Positions 35,272-48,900 of a DNA stretch of 64,000 nt are shown in pieces. Under the pieces are notes generated by a model. The model saw only the letters and a list, made by a program, of their open reading frames with translations, was not told where the DNA came from and made no database searches. A program made the translations under genes and the position numbers. The stretch's first letter is position 1; each line of letters begins with the position of its first letter. This stretch comes from Malania oleifera (taxonomy: Eukaryota; Streptophyta; Magnoliopsida; Santalales; Ximeniaceae), in the NCBI RefSeq assembly GCF_029873635.1, contig NC_080428.1, positions 64,579,101 through 64,643,100 on the forward strand. The letters run 5' to 3'.

Positions 35272-36879
35272 ATGATTCTGGCCGAAGCCTTGAAGTTTAT
35301 GACATCCATGGTGGATGGTTCGTTACTCTTGGTAGATTTCAATTGGAAAAAATTTTGCTTGAAGCTGAAAGATGAGAGGAAGAATTTTGTTTGTGGCAAG
35401 TCGCTCAACAGTACTTAGATCATTATAAATGACATCAGTTTGATTTACTTTATTAATGTTTTCTTTCTCAGTGTATTTACTTTCATTGTCTTATGTGTGT
35501 TTTTATAATTATGTTGTTATAGCACATAAATATATGTCTTGTGCATGCTTAGAGTGCAGGGGCATTGTTGAACACTATCAATTCAGGCATCGTTTGGTTT
35601 GAGTGTTGATATGAAAATTAATAGTTTTGATTTATATTTTATCAAAATTCAAATAAATAAAAATTCATATTTCATAAAACTCTTATTATATGTCGACACC
35701 CCAATTTTAACCAGGCCTTACCGAGGAGACCTCATGTCAAAACCTTTCCACACTGGCTGTGGACCCCACACATTCTTGTAGGTCCCACGCTGGTTGTGGA
35801 CCCCACACATTCTTGTAGGTCCCACGCTGGCTGTGGACCCCACACATTCTTGTAGGTCCCACGCTGGCTGTGGACCCCACACATTCTTGTAGGTCCCACG
35901 CTGGTTGTGGACCCCACACATTCTTGTAGGTCCCACGCTGGCTGTGGACCCCACATATTCTTGTAGGTCCCACACTGCTTGTGGACCCCACACATTCTTG
36001 TAGGTCCCACACTGTTTGTGGACCCCACACATTCTCGTGGACCCCACGTGGCTTGTGGGCCCCACATATCTTCATTGGGCCCCACATGTTTGGTAGGCCC
36101 CACCTCTCTTGGTACGCTAGCTCGAATTCTTACATTCGATGCACGTTACCCCTTGGTACGCTAGCTCGGATTCCTACATCCGATGCACGTTACCCTCTGG
36201 TACGCCAGCTCGGATTCCTACATCCGATGCACGTTACCCTCTGGTACGCTAGCTCGGATTCCTACATCCGATGCACGTTACCCCCTCTGGTACGCTAGCT
36301 CAGATTCCTACATCCGATGCACGTTACCTCTTTTGGCATGCTTGCGCCTGCTAGCTCGGGTTCCTATAACCCTCAAATGGCTCGTGGACCCCACGTGGCT
36401 TGTGGGCCCCACATATCTTCATTGGGCCCTACATGTTTGGTGGGCCCCACCTCTCTTGGTACGCTAGCTCGGATTCCTACATCCGATGCACGTTACCCTC
36501 TGGTACGCTAGCTCGGATTCTTACATCCGATGCACGTTACCCCCTCTGGTACGCTAGCTCGGATTCTTACATCCGATGCACGTTACCTCTTTTGGCATGC
36601 TTGCGCCTCCTAGCTCGGGTTCTTATAACCCTCAAATGGCTCGTGGACCCCACATGGTGCGTGGGCCCCACATATCTTCATTGAGCCCCACATGTTTGGT
36701 GGGCCCCACCTCTCTTGGTACGCTAGCTCGGATCCGCATATCCGATGCCTCGCTAGCTCGGATCCACATATCCGATGCCTTGCTAGCTCGAGTTCCTGTA
36801 ACCGTCAAACGGCTTGTGGACCCCACATGGTGCGTGGACCCCACACATTTTTTATGGGCTCCGCACAGCTTCTAGAACC

Positions 36880-36932
<53 letters not shown>

Positions 36933-39900
36933 TATCAAATGCAAGCATATTTTGTCCCCCCATCATCATTCACCACATGTCATTTTTTTTTTTTTTTTCC
37001 TTTATCATTCTTCCCATACTATATTCCATTCATAATTCTTCATCCCATACTTTGTTCCCTCCATCATCACTCACCACATGTCATGTTTTTTCCCTTTATC
37101 ATTCTTCCCATACTATATTCCCTTCATAATTCTTCATCCCATACTTTGTTCCCTCCATCATCACTCACCACATGTCATGTTTTTTCCCTTTATCATTCTT
37201 CCCATACTATATTCCCTTCATAATTCTTCATCCCATACTTTGTTCCCTCCATCATCACTCACCATATGTCATGTTTCTTCCCTTTATCATTCTTCCCATA
37301 CTATATTCCATTCATAATTCTTCATCCCATACTTTGTTCCCTCCATCATCACTCACCATATGTCATGTTTCTTCCCTTTATCATGCTTCCCATAATATAT
37401 TCCCTTCATAATTCTTCATCCCATACTTTGTTCCCTCCATCATCACTCACCATATGTCATGTTTCTTCCCTTTATCATTCTTCCCATACTATATTCCATT
37501 CATAATTCTTCATCCCATACTTTGTTCCCTCCATCATCACTCACCATATGTCATGTTTCTTCCCTTTATCATTCTTCCCATAATATATTCCCTTCATAAT
37601 TCTTCATCCCATACTTTGTTCCCTCCATCATCACTCACCACATGTCATGTTTCTTCCTTTTATCATTCTTCCCATGCTAATTTCCCTTCATCATTCTTCC
37701 CCCCATACTTGGTTCCCCCCATCATGACTCCCCTATGTCTTCTTTCCTATGCTTGCCCTAAGCTAAGCCTATAAATAGCCCTCTCATTCCAAGCACAAGG
37801 AGGGAGCTCTTAGTGGTGGTAAGGAGAAGATTTCAAATATTGAAGTTTTCTATCACGAGTTTGTGAAATTAGTCTTTTTTTTTGAGTAAAAATCAAGAGG
37901 TCGACTAATCCCGTTTCCTATCGGTGTTGAGTCACCCCATTTGAAGAAGGCACCCCGTAGTGCCTCAAATCAGAGCTCAAGAACAACTCTCGGGAAGACG
38001 TTGTAGAGCGGCCCTAGTAGACTCATCAACAGGAAAAGAAGACCGGAGCAGAGGAAAACGAAAGAAGATCAAGCGATCGATTGATCCCTTTTCCTACCGG
38101 TACCGGGTCACTCCATTTGAAGAAGGTACTCCCTTGTGCCTCGAGTCGGAACTCAAGAACAACCCTCGGGAAGGTGCTGTAGACTAACCTTGCGGATTCA
38201 CAGACAGGAGAAGAAGACCGAAGGAGAAAAAGACGATAGGTAAGACCAATGAACTTTCTCTTCCTATGTTACATTTCCGTCCCCCTTTCCCTAATCGGCC
38301 TCTGTTGGTTTATTTGACTTTATTTCACTTTTCTTTACTTTAAATAGCTTCCTTTTAACTCATAAAAAAACAAAAAACAAAAAAAAAAATTTCATAAAAG
38401 ACACAAAAATTCAGAAAAATTTTCAAAGAAAATTCAAAAATTTTTAAAGCTTTGAAACTTATTTACCTTTGAAAATTTTTGAAGAAAATCCAAGAAAGTT
38501 TCTAACATGTTTGGCAAAGGTTAGATTTGTTTCCTTACATTCAAGATTTTCAAAAATACATTCTAAAGGCATATCTTTAAAACCATGACTTTCGTGATTG
38601 TTGTCTAAAATTCTGTTGTATTCGGAAGGACATTGGAAAATTCCGGAAAATCATTGGTCTCGACCAAGACCTTAAACTGGTTTTTCCCCCCAAACTGGTC
38701 AACGTTTGACCAGCTCACCATTCCCAAATTGGTTCACCCCAGTCTTCTCCATTTCGCTTGTATATTATTGTTGTATCCATAAAACTCACAAAAATCATGA
38801 AATTTTCAAAAATTCCAAAAGTATTTTCACATTTTGGTTTCAATTGATTTCATTTGTGTTATTTTGAAAGTTCGGGAAAAATCACAAAAATCATTTTCAC
38901 ACTTAGGAAAAATCACAAAATATCTTTTTAGGCACAAGAAAATTCATTCCAATCTCGAACCAATCTCAAAAACCTCCCGAAATAGTATTTTTGATACTTA
39001 AAAAAAACCTATAGATTTCAAAATCCCCGGGAGCGTATTTTGTATCCTATTTTCGATTTTCCTTCCCGATGATTGCAAACGAGAACATTGACTCTTCGGA
39101 GTACTAGATTGCCCCGGTTCTGAGGGAATACCTATATAGTATTTTCATTTTTTTCTTTTTTCTTTTTTTTTTGACTTTTGAAAAGGAGTAATCTTTAAGG
39201 CTTAATTTACAACATACATTTATTTTCGGGGAAAACTTCGACTCCCACTCTTGTGTAATTACTTTTTTTTTTGTTATCTAATGGCCCACTCTTCCCTCTC
39301 CTGGTCACATCCGTTTGTTATTCTATAGTCGTATCTTTTTTCCCCCCCCTACGACCACACACCCCCATCCAGTCAGTTTTTTATCTGTGTATGTACAGAG
39401 AGTTATTGCAACTATGGCCAAACGTGCCCCCGACAGGGTGGGACCCTCGATTCCTGTGCAAGGAAAAAAAAAAACTTCTGACCAGACGAGAACACAGGTC
39501 GAGAGCAGCTATGTGTCCGTCTAAAAGACTACCCCCACGAGAACAGTTCCAAAACAGGGGGTCCAGTGATCCTCAACTGAACCAAGCAAGCGACCAAAGA
39601 TTCAGGGCTCGCCATCAAGAAGAAAGCATCGGCCAGTTTTGAGACAAGAGACGCAGAGACGTCAAACGATGCTCGATCAAAAAGTCCAACAATTGAGGGA
39701 GTCAAGAGCAGAAATTGAGGAAAAATCTCAGTACATACGAGACCTAGAGAAGCAGTATGAAAAACAGAGATACTATTTCAACAAAGTACTTGAAAAGATG
39801 GAGCCTTGTGTAAACAAGGCCAACTATTGGGAAGCCCAGTACAAAGCACTGAAACAGAAGGTGGAAAGTGCAGCTCTCACAAAGTCAGAACCAACCCCAG

Positions 39901-42900
39901 ACGATTCAGGCTGCCTCGTTAAGAGCGGACCAGGAAATCAGGATCTGACGCCTGTGTCGACTAGTTGGAAGTTTTTCTATTTTTCTCACTAAAAGTGTAT
40001 GAAAATTTGAAAGAAATGATAAGGATTTTTTTCAAAACCTTGGCTAAAGCACATAGGACTGCATGATTGCACCTTTTTTATACATACTCATAAACATCCA
40101 TTACATGCATTTATTCTGAAGGATGCGGGTTTTCATGAACAGGGAGGCGGAAACAAGTTGGACGTGACTGAGATCCAGCAAGATTGAGGCAAGTACGCAC
40201 CCATACAACACCCGCGGAAAAGCTAAGGCCATGGCAGAACAGTTAGAGAGCCGTGTTCTGGGGATCGAGCAGGGGCAGGAAGAGCTGAGCAATCAAATAA
40301 AGAAGATATTGGACCTATTGCTGAACAAAGGGAAGATAGTCCAAGATCAGGATCATGAAGAAGAAAATGACCCTATCCACCCGCCCGGTTTTACGCCAAT
40401 TCAGGGGCAATCTTCTGGTCTGCCCCCATTCACCTCAGAGAAACCGCCGCATGGCACGCCACCTTTTATCCCAGCAGTGACAGGAATAGGGATGCCCTCA
40501 TCAGCGGTTGCGGGTGTAGGGACAAGCAAGACTGCGACGGAATACCGTTGTGACGAATTGGAAGAACGGCTAAGGGCCATAGAGGGGACTCGGACCACCA
40601 GTACCGCCAGACCCTCAGATTACTGCCTAGTCCCTAATGTAGTCATTCCTCCAAAGTTTAAGATGCCAGACTTCGAGAAGTTTGACGGGACCACATGCCC
40701 TCAGACCCACCTCCGGATGTATTGTCAGTCGATGGCCGCCTATACCGATAATGAGAAGTTGATGATGCATTGCTTCCAAAGCAGTCTTACCGGGACAGCG
40801 GCTAGATGGTATGTCCAACAGAATAAGGCCCAGATCCGCACGTGGGGTGACTTGGCCGATGCCTTTGAAGCGCAATATCGTCATATCTTGGAAATGGCTC
40901 CAGACAGGATGTTTCTTTCTGAAATGGAAAAAAAGCCAACAGAAACTTTCAGGGAGTATGCACACCGTTGGAGAGACGCGGCCACTCAAGTGGACCCTCC
41001 GGTCAACGACCGTGAGGCAATATCGATGTTCGTAGGGACGTTAAAAGATCCCTACCGTTCACATCTAGTAGGGTCCACTCCTCATAACTTCATGGACATT
41101 GTGTCGGCAGGGGCCAGAGTGGAAGCCGACGTCAAAGCTGGACGGATAAAGACTGGCACTACCGATAATGGCCCAAGTAAGAAGTGGGTCAAAGGTAAAA
41201 AGGAAGAAGAGACCCAATGATACAGGGACCTATGAGAAGCCTAAGACAGAGAAGCCGAAGTCAACAACCTAGGGGAAATTTCTACATGGAACCAGTAGTA
41301 AACCAAACACTGCATATGGGCCCCAGACCCCAGTTTGTGGCCCCCGCGCTTGTGCCAACCCAGCCGAACATACCAACTCGCCCGAGCCAGCAAACACACA
41401 CAAGGAATACACCCAAGAGTTTTCGGAGATTGGAACCGATTCCCATGTCATACGCAGACTTATTCCCCCAACTTTTAGAACAAAGGATGATATCTACCAT
41501 CCCCGGGATTCCTCTCACAAATCCTCCCCCACACTGGTATAATCCCGAGGTCCGATGCGCGTACCATGCCAATTCTCCAGGGCACCCTATTGACCAATGT
41601 TGGGCCTTCAAACACAAGGTGCAAGATTTGAAGGATGCGGGTTGGTTGTCATTCGATGCGAAGCCGGTTGGTATTCAAGAGAATCCTTTGCCTGACCATG
41701 GGAAGGACAATGTCGGAATGATCGAGGAACAAGATGGAGAAAAATTCGAAAGAAGATGGGAGCAGATGACGCTAGACTGGGTGTATAGTGAACTGACAAC
41801 GGCAGGCCTAGCAGGGTTAAAGGCTATTTGCCCTAAAGACGCCCCATGCACATGCCAAAATACTATGAAAAGATCAGTACAACAATGTGAGACTTTTCGG
41901 ATTTTTATAAGTAGCTTGATTGACAGCAAACGAGTGGAAGTTAGCTGCGTTCAGAAAACAAATGAAGTTTCGGTCATAGGGGAATCTGACCATCCCCAAT
42001 TCACCAATAGACCATTTATCCCCATCATGGGAAAAACCCCACGAGTCCCAGAGGCCCCAGTTCGGGTAGTGATCTCAGCCCCTCGCCCTTTCGCATACCA
42101 CAGTGACCAGGCAGTGCCATGGAGATACAATTGTGAAGTACGCACCGAAGGAGAAACTAGCAGTGCTGCTGAAGCAAGAGGGATAACCAGAAGTGGAAGG
42201 GTTTATACGCCGAAGGTCTTGGATAAGGTGCAACCTAGCCAAGAACAGAATAGGAACCTGAAGAAGCCAGTTCAATCTCAGGAAGCCGAAGAATTCTTGA
42301 AGATTATTAAACACAGTGAATACAACATTATTGATCAACTGAAGAAGATGCCAGCCCATATCTCTGTTTTATCACTGTTGTTGAGCTTGGAAGCCCATCG
42401 GGAAGCCCTATTAAAGGCTCTTAATCAGGCCTATATTCCCCAAGACATCAGCATCGATAATTTTAACCATGTGATTGGTGGTCTTACGGCTACCAACTAC
42501 ATTACATTCGCTGATGAGGAGATCCCCGTGGAAGGACAAGGGCACAATCAGGCGTTGCACGTTTCCGCTAAATGTCGAGATCACATGATTGCACGAGTGT
42601 TGATTGATAATGGGTCATCTTTGAATGTCATGCCCATGACGACCCTACAAAAACTGCCTGTTGACCCGTCCTACATAAGGCAAAACAATTTGACTGTGCG
42701 GGCTTTCGATGGCACCCGCAGGGAATCGGTGGGATCTATTGAAATTCCTGTGCAAATTGGACCAGTCACCTTCGACATTACATTCCAAGTCATGGCCATA
42801 ACCCCGTCTTATAGCTGCTTGTTGGGGAGGCCGTGGATACATAACACCGGGGCAGTTCCGTCTTCTCTGCACCAACGGGTCAAATTTGTAGTAGATGGGA

Positions 42901-45900
42901 AATTGGTTTGTGTATATGGTGAAACCGATGTTATGATAACAAAGCCCACTTCCACTCCTTATGTGGAAGTCACGGAGGAGGCATTGGAGGACTCATTCCG
43001 AGCCTTCGAGATCATAAATGTCACAACTATAGTAGAAGGATCTCCAATCCCACACCCTCAGATCCCCGCCGCAATGCATATGATGGCGTCCGAAATGATC
43101 AGACAGGGGTACCATCCAGAAAAAGGGCTCGGAAAATACCTACAGGGGATCCGAAAGCCGTTAATGCTTAAGGAAGTCAAAGACAGATATGGCCTTGGCT
43201 ACATACCTACGGTGGCAGACCGAAGGAAGAAAGCCGAAGAGAAGAAGATGCGGAGGGTGGAAAGAATCACTGGTGAAACAAGCTCCAAGGAAGGACTGTA
43301 CGTCCCGTCCATCAGCCAAACCTTCGTAAAAAGCAGTCAATCCAACCTGGAGGCAGAATTGCGGCAATTAAGTATATCAGTATTGGATGCTGAAGTCCCG
43401 TCGAACACTTCTACAGAGTGGATCCATCATCTCCAACCAGGAGTACAGCTTCAGAACTGGAGTTCTTTTGATTTACCAGATATCATCATGTAATGATCTT
43501 TGTTTCAGGATTTGTTTAGTTCTACTTTTCTTTTGTATTCCCCCGGCCACTGAAAAATCAGGGAAGCTCTTTAATGAAAATGAATCATGCATTTCTTGTC
43601 ATTTATGTGCATTTTGGAAGTCAACTGTCGAAATTTGTTTGTTAATTTCATGCAGGAATAAAGAAAATAACAACACCAGAATCCCTCGCCAAGTAATTGA
43701 CATTAACTTTGAAAATCTAATCCATGAAACCGAAGTTGAAGATCAAGAAATAAACTTGTCCCCTGAAATGGAAAGAATGTTAAAGTCCGATGAAAAACCA
43801 ACCTTGACCAGTAGCGATCCCACCGTCATGATTAATCTTGGAACTGAGGAAGAGCCCAAGCAGGTGAAAATCGGAGCACTACTAAAGGGTGAAGAAAAAG
43901 ACAAAATGATTGAATTACTAAGGGAATACCGAGACGTGTTTGCCTGGCCGTACCAAGACATGCCAGGTTTAGATACGGATTTAGTAACCCACAAGATCCC
44001 ACTTCACCCAGATTCAAAGCCAGTAAAGCAGAAACTGAGGAGAATGCGGCCGGAGATGTTACTTAAGATAAAGGAGGAGGTACAGAAACAGCTTGAGGCA
44101 GGATTCTTGGAGGTAGCCCAGTACCCTGAATGGATGGCCAACGTTGTCCCAATAATCAAGAAGAATGGTAAAGTACGAGTTTGTGTCGACTACCGGGATC
44201 TAAATAAAGCAAGCCCTAAGGACAACTTCCCTCTCCCACACATTGATGTGTTGGTGGACAATACTGCAGGGCATGCTTTATTTTCATTCATGGATGGATT
44301 CTCCGGATACAACCAGATTAGGATGGCACCTGAGGACAAGGAAAAAACGACTTTCATCACATTATGGGGGACTTTTTGCTATAAAGTCATGCCATTCGGA
44401 CTAAAAAATGCCGGAGCCACTTACCAGAGGGCTATGGTAACCCTTTTTCATGACTTAATGCACAAGGAGGTTGAGGTTTATGTCGACGACATGATCGTTA
44501 AGTCGCGAAATGAGAAAGACCATGCGTTAAACTTGGAAAAATTGTTCGAGAGGCTCCGGAAGTGCCAATTGAAGTTAAATCCCGAAAAATGTACTTTCAG
44601 TGCTACGTCCGGGAAGCTATTGGGGTTTATAGTAAGTGAGAAAGGGATTGAGGTAGATCCTGACAAGGTCAAAGCCATTCGAGAGATGCCTAGCCCAAAG
44701 TCTGAAAAGGAAGTGCGAAGTTTCTTAGGTAGGCTCAACTACATTGCTCGGTTCATATCTCAATTAACCACCACCTGCGAACCCATCTTCAAGCTGCTGA
44801 GAAAGAACAACCCAGAAAAGTGGAACAAAGAGTGTCAAGTGGCCTTTGAAAAAATAAAGGAGTACCTTTTGAATCCCCCAGTACTAGTGCCACCAGTACC
44901 CGGAAGGCCTTTAATCTTGTACTTGGCGATTTCAGAAAACTCCATGGGTTGCGTATTGGGCCAGCATGATGAGACCGGGAGGAAAGAAAGGGCCATTTAT
45001 TACCTTAGTAAGAAGTTCACAGATTATGAGTCTAAGTACTCTGATCTGGAAAAAACATGTTGCGCTTTGGTATGGACGGTCAGTAGGCTGAGGCAATACA
45101 CCTTGTATTACTCCACCTGGCTGATCTCCAAAATGGACCCAATAAAGTACGTGTTTAAAAAGCCCGTAGTAACTGGACGAGTAGCACGATGGCAGATGTT
45201 GTTGACGGAATATGATATTTCTTATGTCACCAGGAAAGCTATCAAAGGTAGTGTCATTGCCGAATACCTAGCTGAAAGAGCCGTGGAGGATTACCAACCT
45301 ATGGAGTTCGAATTCCCAGACCAGAATATAAACTCCCTAACCCAAGAGGAAGAAGACTTCGAAGAATGGAGGATGTTGTTCGATGGGGCAGTCAATGTTT
45401 GGGGACGTGGGATAGGCGCAGTGCTCATGTCACCAGATGGGAAACATTATCCGGTGGTAGCTAAGCTCATCTTCCCTTGTACTAACAACATAGCCGAATA
45501 CGAGGCATGTATATTGGGTTTGCAGACCGCTTTAGATCGGGGTGTCAAGCGACTAATAGTAAGAGGAGACTCGGCCTTAGTCATTCACCAGCTAACCGGA
45601 GAATGGGAAACTCGCGATTCCAAGTTAGTACCGTATCGAGAGTACATTCAAAAGATAATAGAAGGGTTTGACAGTATCAGTTTCTCTCACACACCAAGAG
45701 AAAACAATGTAATGTCTGATGCACTAGCCACACTGGCAGCTTTATTCAAGGTAGAAGAAGGGGTGAAGATCGAAGCTATTCATATCAGAGTACAACCCGA
45801 ACCTGCCTACTGCACGGTGATAGAGGAGGCCGACGGAAAACCGTGGTTTTATGATATCAAAACCTACATCCAGAAAAATGAGTATCCCGAAGGGGCATCC

Positions 45901-48900
45901 AATAATGATCGGAGGACTATTAGAAGGTTGGCCATGGGTTTCTTCTTAGATGGTGAAGTTTTGTACAAAAGAAATCATGACATGACCCTCCTACGGTGTG
46001 TAGAGGCACAGGAAGCCCAACAAGTCACGCGTGAGGTTCACGAGGGAGTCTGCGGTACCCACGCTGGAGGCCACTCATTGGCACGAAAAATACTTAGGAA
46101 TGGGTATTATTGGATGACCATGGAGAGAGATTGCATTGACTACGCCCGAAAGTGCCATAAGTGCCAAGTTTACGGTGATCGGATCCAAGTCCCACCAGCC
46201 CCACTTCATGTTCTCTCCGCACCTTGGCCCTTTTCAGCCTGGGGCATGGATGTGATCGGGCCAATAAGCCCAAAAGCCAGTAACGGACACCGTTTCATCT
46301 TTGTGGCAATCGATTATTTCACTAAATGGGTAGAAGCCGCCTCGTATTCCAGTATCACACAGAATGTAGTGAGTCGTTTCGTCAAAAGAGAGTTGATCTG
46401 CCGGTACGGAGTTCCTGAGAGAATAATCACGGATAATGCCAAGAACCTGAACAACGCAGTAATGACCAAGCTATGCAATCAGTTCAAGGTTAAGCATCAC
46501 AATTCAACGCCTTATAGACCACAGATGAATGGCGCGGTGGAAGCAGCCAACAAAAACATTAAGAACATTTTGGAGAAGATGACAGAAACTTACAGAGATT
46601 GGCATGACAAGCTTCCCTTCGCCCTAATGGCTTACAGGACTACGACTAGAACCTCCACGGGCGCTACTCCCTTCTCTTTGGTGTACGGAATGGAGGCAGT
46701 GGTCCCTGTAGAAGTTGAGATCCCATCTCTAAGAGTTCTAAAAGAAGTAGAGTTGGCTGAGGCAGAGTGGGTACAATCCCGATATGACCAGTTAAACTTG
46801 ATTGAGGAGAAAAGGATGGCCGCCATGGCCCATGGACAACTATACCAAAGAAGGATGATGAGAGCGTTTAACCGAAAAGTGCGGCCCCGACAGTTTCAGG
46901 AGGGGGATCTAGTGCTGAAAAAGATTTTACCGATTCATACAGACCCTCGTGGCAAGTGGACACCAAACTATGAAGGGCCTTACGTTGTAAAGAAGGCGTT
47001 CTCAGGAGGTGCCCTACTGTTAGCAAATATGGACGGAACTGACCTATTGCACCCTGTTAACTCTGATGCTGTAAAGAAATATTATGCCTAATGGTTGTAT
47101 ACATCTCCAAAAGAAATTAATGAAAGGATCACAGTGTTATTTCATATGTTCCCTCTTTGCTCATTGTTTCGATTAGATGACGGAGGGCCATTTTTGGACC
47201 ACCAGCTCCCTTAAAGAACCTAATGTTTTTAATCACTTGATGAACCTTTTTGAGCTTTGAAATCAAAACCATCTTCTTTGAAAAAGTCATTTCCCAAAAT
47301 TTAAACCGGGTTGGGATTTTCAAGGGTCAGACAAATCATGCGAGACAACAATGGGCTATCAAAATGATGGCAGGCCATTTTTCTGCTACCCAAAAGAAAT
47401 TCAAAGAAGAAATCTCTTGCAAGCCCTTTTGAGCCTGAAAAATTCATTTATTGATTAACCCGTCAAAGGATCACATCACACACTGGGGCAGTTTAAAAGA
47501 AATCAGTCCCAAATGAAGTTCAAACAAAAATGACAAAATCCCTTCATGAAAGAGAAAAACAAAAGGGAGCAGTAAAAGCACATGGAAAGAGAAAGAAGAA
47601 AAGAGAAAGAAAATAAAGGACATACTACGCATGTGATCCTTGACCAAATTACTCTTAATGAAAATTATGATTTTGAGCCTTATTTAACCTTTTTCTTCTT
47701 TAACCTATAACCCCCCAGCCTACATTACGGTCCAAATGAAGTCCTGACCAGATTGGTATACGTTGTTGTCTCTAATGATTTGTCAGACTCAATGACGAGT
47801 CTGAACTACGTAATGACCTGATCCTGAAAAGGTACGTAGGCAGCTTGTTCAAAAGGACGAGTTCGGTCAAACTCTCGCAAAAATGTCTCGCCCCAAACTG
47901 GGGCAGGATTTGTTGCCATGGGATGGGTTTTTGAGCCTTGGTTTCCTTATTCTTCTGAAAACCTAAATCCCCAAGCCTACGTTTCGTCCCGAGTCTTAAA
48001 GACCATCCAGAGATCGAAATGTGAAGCAAAGTACCAAAATAAACCTTGAGCAAACAATGGACCTAAAGGCACTATTCAACCTTACAGTACCAAAAGGGCC
48101 AGTCTCCTTCTAGTTGAAACAGGGGCAGTTTTCGCGAAAACAAGAGGTTTTAGTTTTCACAAATTAATGTCGATACCTTTTAAAACAAGGGATGCTGTTG
48201 TAAAACTTATCTTTTTCCTGAATAAATTTTGAATGTAACAGAACAACTATTTCGCACAAATTGACGTCCTGATTCAGCACATTAAAGACATAAATGCATG
48301 ATTATTCTCATTATTAGGGATTCCCCGTTTATTGAGGTCAAAAATCAGGAACCTAATACACCAGGAGGGTGTTCAGGCACCAATGGGGAGCCTAAAGCAT
48401 GTCAAACATCGGTAATGAAGGAATGTTGGGTCAGATTCGGCGTACTCCTTCGAGGTTTGGGAATCTGTGGAAGCGTCAGTGATTAACTACCAAGTTAGAT
48501 CTTAAACAATCCCTAAGTTTGGAAGATCATGGAAAGTATTGACAGCCAGACACTGGGGCAGAAATTGAGCATCTTTGGATTTTGAGGAAAGCGCTGACAG
48601 AACAAAGGTTGAGTATCTTCGGAAAAAGTACTGACAATCAGACACTGGGGCAGATTTTGAGTGCCTGTAGAAATTTGAAAATGGTCAGACTCGTGACGAG
48701 AAAAGCACTGGGCCAGATTTCGAAACCCTTTTGGAATCCGAAATGCGGTAAAGACTAATAGTGTATGGATGAAACCAAGGCAGTTGTTGAGTTCCATTTA
48801 AGGCGAAGTCGGTTACCATCGTGCCATACTAGAACCTAAAAGTGTGGCCAAGATCCGGGATCGAGAAGAAGGGCCATGCATCCTCATACATTTCATGCAT

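Larger units (their letters stand above)
35691..39237 (+). repeat. 5' LTR, truncated at its 3' end
   Basis: It starts TGTCGACACC. It aligns with the 3' LTR up to GGGGAAAACT (39237), then diverges; the counterpart of 56524-56813 (the U5 end) is missing. It has seven 94-bp units where the 3' LTR has four, which explains most of the length difference. A TATA box (TATAAATA) lies at 37770-37777. Confidence 0.92.

Noticed and set aside
35718-36103. Repetitive open frames on both strands of the LTR arrays (35718-36103, 53295-53643, 29263-30418 and others)
   Set aside because: They follow the period of the tandem repeats, occur in several frames at once and show no domain. They are a by-product of the repeats.
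36840-37130. Poly-leucine and poly-tyrosine open frames around the ATT tracts
   Set aside because: They are translations of a microsatellite.
37960-38187. 75-codon frame in the R-U5 region, repeated at 55248-55475
   Set aside because: It is conserved only because it lies in both LTRs; it has no domain and covers a 176-bp duplication.
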